Program-made: the position numbers and the translations under genes | NCBI GenBank assembly: GCA_944386965.1 | Contig: CALXDE010000183.1 | Location: forward strand, 1-14,889 | DNA from: an uncultured Oscillospiraceae bacterium | Lineage (GTDB): Bacteria; Bacillota_A; Clostridia; Oscillospirales; Oscillospiraceae | Length of the DNA stretch: 14,889 bases | Reading direction: 5' to 3' | Notes under the pieces: model-generated | What the model saw: only the letters and a program-made list of their open reading frames with translations | The model's database searches: none | Told to the model about the DNA's origin: nothing | In this document: positions 12,384-14,889 of the stretch, one piece after another | Layout of the letters: the number at the start of each line of letters is the position of its first letter | How positions within the stretch are numbered: the stretch's first letter is position 1

Positions 12384-12415
12384 AGCCCCCCTGTTCCTTA
12401 GAACAGAGGGGCTTT
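12382..12415. terminator. Second stacked hairpin, probable bidirectional terminator
   Basis: AAAGCCCC-c-CTGTTC pairs with GAACAG-a-GGGGCTTT around loop CTTA: 14 pairs and one mismatch. It shares two bases with the preceding hairpin. A-rich on one side and TTT on the other suit termination from either direction. Confidence 0.65.
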
Positions 12416-12460
12416 AACTCTGTGACGTGGGATTCATGTTGGGAGAAACCTCCTACAAAC

Positions 12461-12487
12461 AAAAAATCCACGCTTGCTCCAGCGTGG
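12461..12487 (-). terminator. Terminator of the 25-codon mini-gene
   Basis: On the minus strand CCACGCT-GGAGCA-AGCGTGG is followed by A and six T. It stands about 20 nt after the mini-gene stop codon. Confidence 0.9.
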
Positions 12488-12507
12488 TCACAATCTCAGA
12501 TGCGGGC

Positions 12508-12585
12508 TCAGCGCTCGCTGACGGTAGTCTCGCTCTCGCCAAAGATCAGGTCATCCACATCAACGCCGGTGAAGTTGTATGCCAT
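12508..12585 (-). CDS. 25-residue peptide gene with its own promoter and terminator
   Basis: The open frame begins MAYNFTGVDVDDLIF and ends TTVSER, then TGA. It is acidic, has no Cys, no signal peptide and no membrane helix. Support comes from context: a strong extended -10 promoter 40 bp upstream, GGAAG/GTGAG as a plausible though loosely spaced binding site before the ATG, and a textbook terminator shortly after the stop. The unit is transcribed opposite to the genes on both sides. It may be a real small protein, a leader or precursor peptide, or a small RNA with a chance frame. No family is recognised. Confidence 0.55.
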   Translation of the reverse strand: MAYNFTGVDVDDLIFGESETTVSER

Positions 12586-12625
12586 ATACGCTCTCACTTC
12601 CTTTCCTTTTTCAGTTTACGACCCT

Positions 12626-12653
12626 ATTATAGCACGGCTTGTCCAAAACGCAA
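12626..12653 (-). promoter_or_regulatory. Extended -10 promoter of the mini-gene
   Basis: On the minus strand TTGCGT (12653-12648), 16-bp spacer and TATAAT (12631-12626), preceded by TGC, the extended -10 element. Start point near 12619, giving a 5' leader of about 34 nt. Confidence 0.75.
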
Positions 12654-12730
12654 GTGAACAAATTGTTAAATATCCATAAAAGAACCGCGGGAGCGGTCCG
12701 GAAATCCGCCGGGACTGTGCAGATGGGCTA

Positions 12731-12759
12731 TTGGTATTTTTCCCGGTTTATGCTATACT
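12731..12759 (+). promoter_or_regulatory. Promoter of the phosphoesterase-mnmG transcript
   Basis: TTGGTA (12731-12736), 17-bp spacer ending in TGC, then TATACT (12754-12759): an extended -10 promoter 40 bp upstream of the phosphoesterase start. Confidence 0.75.
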
Positions 12760-12798
12760 AAGAGCCGAATACGATTTGCAGGAGACAGGGGAGAGGCC

Positions 12799-13677
12799 AT
12801 GGCATCCCACACCCATCCAAAACAGAGGCATCCCTGGCGGGCGCCGGCCATTTTGCTGACAGCGCTGGCCCTCTGCGCGCTGCTCCTCCTCTGGAGCAAC
12901 CGCTCTCTCCAGATCGAGCGCTTTGCCTTTGCCGACCCGGACCTGCCGGAGGGCTTTGACGGCGCGGTGATCGTTCAGCTCTCGGACCTCCACTGCGCCC
13001 AGTTCGGGGAGGGGAATCGCGGCCTGCTCTCCGCCGTGGCGGCGGAAACGCCGGACTACATCTTCCTCACCGGGGACCTGGTGGATCAGAAGAAGCCCAT
13101 GCCGGAGGGGTATGTGGAGACGCTGGCGGCGGGCCTGAGCGCCATCGCTCCCACCTATTTTGTCACCGGCAACCACGAGTGGGCCCGGGGGGATGTGCCG
13201 GAATTGAAAAACACCCTGGCCGATGGGGGCGTCACCGTTTTGTCCAACCAGTTCGTGCCCCTGGAGCGGGGCGGGGACGTGATTTTGCTGGCCGGCATCG
13301 ACGATCCCAACGGCTACGCCGATCAGAAGACCCCGGAGGAGCTGGCCGGAGAGATCGCGGCGGCGGGGGAGGACCCCTACTGGATGCTCCTGGCCCATCG
13401 GAACACCCTCTTTGCCGAGGTTTACAGCCGCCTGGGAGCGGACCTGACCCTCTGCGGCCACGGTCACGGGGGACTGGTCCGTCTGCCCTTTACCGACGGG
13501 CTCTTCAGCACCGACCGGACCTTCTTCCCCACCTACACCGCCGGCTTCTACCAGGCCAACGGCGCCGACGTGTTCGTCTCCCGGGGCCTGGGGAACAGCG
13601 GGAAGACCTTCCGCCTCTTCAACCGGCCCCAGGTGGCGGTGCTGACGCTGGAGCGGGGGGACCGGATTCCATCATAA
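12799..13677 (+). CDS. Membrane-anchored metallophosphoesterase (calcineurin-like)
   Basis: 292 aa. A basic start, one transmembrane helix (about 16-33) and an extracytoplasmic or membrane-facing phosphoesterase domain. The dinuclear metal site motifs are all present in order: SDLH (62-65), GDLVD (92-96), GNHE (124-127), AH at 199-200 and GHGHGG (220-225). Family members with this layout (YaeI/YkuE type) act on phosphodiesters or phospholipid-like substrates; the actual substrate is unknown. The ATG at 12799 follows GGGGAGAGG closely. mnmG starts 15 bp after the stop, so both share the promoter at 12731, though a functional link is not evident. Confidence 0.9.
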   Translation: MASHTHPKQRHPWRAPAILLTALALCALLLLWSNRSLQIERFAFADPDLPEGFDGAVIVQLSDLHCAQFGEGNRGLLSAVAAETPDYIFLTGDLVDQKKPMPEGYVETLAAGLSAIAPTYFVTGNHEWARGDVPELKNTLADGGVTVLSNQFVPLERGGDVILLAGIDDPNGYADQKTPEELAGEIAAAGEDPYWMLLAHRNTLFAEVYSRLGADLTLCGHGHGGLVRLPFTDGLFSTDRTFFPTYTAGFYQANGADVFVSRGLGNSGKTFRLFNRPQVAVLTLERGDRIPS

Positions 13678-13692
13678 GTGAGCGAATGTTCT

Positions 13693-14889
13693 ATGCAGAC
13701 CTTTCTGGCAGGAGAATATGATATCGCCGTCATCGGCGCCGGCCACGCCGGCATTGAGGCGGCCCTGGCCGCGGCCCGGCTGGGGCGGCGGACCATCTGC
13801 TTTACCATCAATCTGGACGCGGTGGGCAACATGCCCTGCAATCCGGCCATCGGCGGCACGGGCAAGGGCCACCTGGTCCGGGAGCTGGACGCCCTGGGGG
13901 GCGAGATGGCCCGGGCGGCGGACGCCGCCTGCATCCAGTACCGGATGCTCAACCGGGGCAAGGGCCCCGCGGTCCACAGCCTCCGGGCCCAGGCGGACCG
14001 GCGGCGGTACCAGGAGATCATGAAGCACACCCTGGAGCGCCAGGAGAATCTGACGCTGCGGCAGGGGGAGGTGGTGGACATCGGCCTCACGGAGGGCCGG
14101 GTGTCCTCCGTCACCCTCCAGACCGGGGCCATGTTCCGGGTGGACGCCGTCATCGTCTGCTCCGGCACCTACTTAAACGGCCGGACCATCGTGGGGGAGT
14201 GCGTCCGGGAGGGCGGGCCCGACGGCATGTTCGCCGCCACAGAGCTGACGGAGAAGCTGGCGGAGATGGGCCTTCGCCTCCGGCGCTTCAAGACCGGCAC
14301 GCCCCCCCGGGTGAACCGCCGCGGCGTGGATTTTTCCAAAATGGAGCTCCAGGAGGGGGACGCTGAGACACAGCCCTTCTCCTTTGAGACAGGGGAGAAG
14401 CCGGTGAACCGGGCGGTGTGCTACCTCACCTACACCAACGAGGCCACCCACGCCATCATCCGGAAAAACCTCCACCGCTCCCCCATGCACACCCACGTCA
14501 TCGAGGGGATCGGCCCCCGGTACTGCCCCAGCATTGAGACAAAGGTCACCCGCTTTGCCGACAAAAAGCGCCACCAGCTCTTCATCGAGCCCATGGGTCT
14601 TGACACCGAGGAGCTGTATATCCAGGGCTTTTCCTCCGCCATGCCCGAGGAGGTGCAGCTGGAGATGCTCCACACCATTCCGGGCCTGGAGCGGGCGGAG
14701 ATGATGCGCCCGGCCTACGCCATCGAGTATGACTGCTTGGACCCGCTGGAGCTGCTGCCCACGCTGGAGACGAAGCGGGTCCCCGGCCTCTATGGGGCGG
14801 GCCAGTTCTGCGGCTCCTCCGGGTACGAGGAGGCGGCGGTCCAGGGCTTCGTGGCCGGGGTCAACGCGGCTCTGAAGCAGAAGGGGGAG
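13693..14889 (+). CDS. mnmG: MnmG (GidA) tRNA uridine 5-carboxymethylaminomethyl modification enzyme, 3' end outside window
   Basis: The first 399 residues are visible, out of about 620-630 normal for the family; the frame is open to the window end. MnmG with MnmE adds (carboxymethyl)aminomethyl groups to wobble uridine 34 of certain tRNAs, using FAD. Seen: FAD-binding GAGHAG (15-20), [19 protein letters not shown] (47-65) with the first essential Cys (C49), [11 protein letters not shown] (97-107), [10 protein letters not shown] (198-207), [18 protein letters not shown] (274-291) with the second essential Cys (C278), [22 protein letters not shown] and [21 protein letters not shown] 13693 gives the normal N-terminus, though the binding site (AGTGAG, 10 nt away) is weak. 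Everything visible is intact. Confidence 0.96.
   Translation, partial: MQTFLAGEYDIAVIGAGHAGIEAALAAARLGRRTICFTINLDAVGNMPCNPAIGGTGKGHLVRELDALGGEMARAADAACIQYRMLNRGKGPAVHSLRAQADRRRYQEIMKHTLERQENLTLRQGEVVDIGLTEGRVSSVTLQTGAMFRVDAVIVCSGTYLNGRTIVGECVREGGPDGMFAATELTEKLAEMGLRLRRFKTGTPPRVNRRGVDFSKMELQEGDAETQPFSFETGEKPVNRAVCYLTYTNEATHAIIRKNLHRSPMHTHVIEGIGPRYCPSIETKVTRFADKKRHQLFIEPMGLDTEELYIQGFSSAMPEEVQLEMLHTIPGLERAEMMRPAYAIEYDCLDPLELLPTLETKRVPGLYGAGQFCGSSGYEEAAVQGFVAGVNAALKQKGE

Overview
The window looks like chromosomal DNA of a high-GC gut Clostridium relative of the Oscillospiraceae type (Flavonifractor, Lawsonibacter, Pseudoflavonifractor and kin). The grounds are the AGGAGG-type ribosome binding sites, the GGGtGRT/NifU-like gene pair, the 'ADVIWEP' type surface proteins and the DUF559 gene framed by TCCCTT-GTGTAA-AGGGA repeats. 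This placement is inference from gene content; no 16S or database search was possible. No rRNA, tRNA, CRISPR array or transposase gene was seen.

Layout. 1-1850: histidine ammonia-lyase (hutH) on the minus strand, with its own promoter, a leader of about 190 nt and a terminator. 2025-2732: a small mobile unit in which a DUF559 nuclease-like gene lies between two inverted structured repeats, with hairpins on both sides. 2825-4522: a divergent pair, an XRE-cupin regulator (minus) and an EamA drug/metabolite transporter (plus), with almost superimposed promoters. 4506-6373: a two-gene operon of a NifU-like scaffold and a GGGtGRT protein; its promoter -35 box sits in the loop of the preceding terminator. 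6397-6836: no credible gene; short tandem repeats, then a 392-bp long inverted repeat. 6882-7499: a compact module of divergent XRE repressor and DUF551-like gene with paired operators and a terminator at each outer end. 7534-8952: 6-phosphofructokinase, whose last 85 bp recur 214 bp downstream beyond a hairpin-rich spacer. 9023-12269: a run of seven plus-strand genes: MFS-like transporter, 112-aa membrane protein, two paralogous 60-aa single-span proteins, a 269-aa surface protein with a probable SH3-like region, a 102-aa protein and a 91-aa membrane-anchored protein. 12345-12653: stacked hairpins and a minus-strand mini-gene of 25 codons with its own promoter and terminator. 12731-14889: an anchored metallophosphoesterase followed by mnmG, which runs off the window.

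How the genes work together. hutH would turn histidine into urocanate, but no other hut gene is in view. The NifU-like/GGGtGRT pair probably handles an iron-sulfur or related metal task that remains undefined. The 9023-12269 run is the best candidate for an undescribed cell-envelope system: nearly all its products are predicted to be in or at the membrane, and several appear to form lineage-specific families. pfkA (glycolysis) and mnmG (tRNA wobble modification) are housekeeping genes. The repeats at 2090-2536, 6445-6836 and 8692-8820 mark this as a stretch where small non-autonomous elements have landed between conserved genes.
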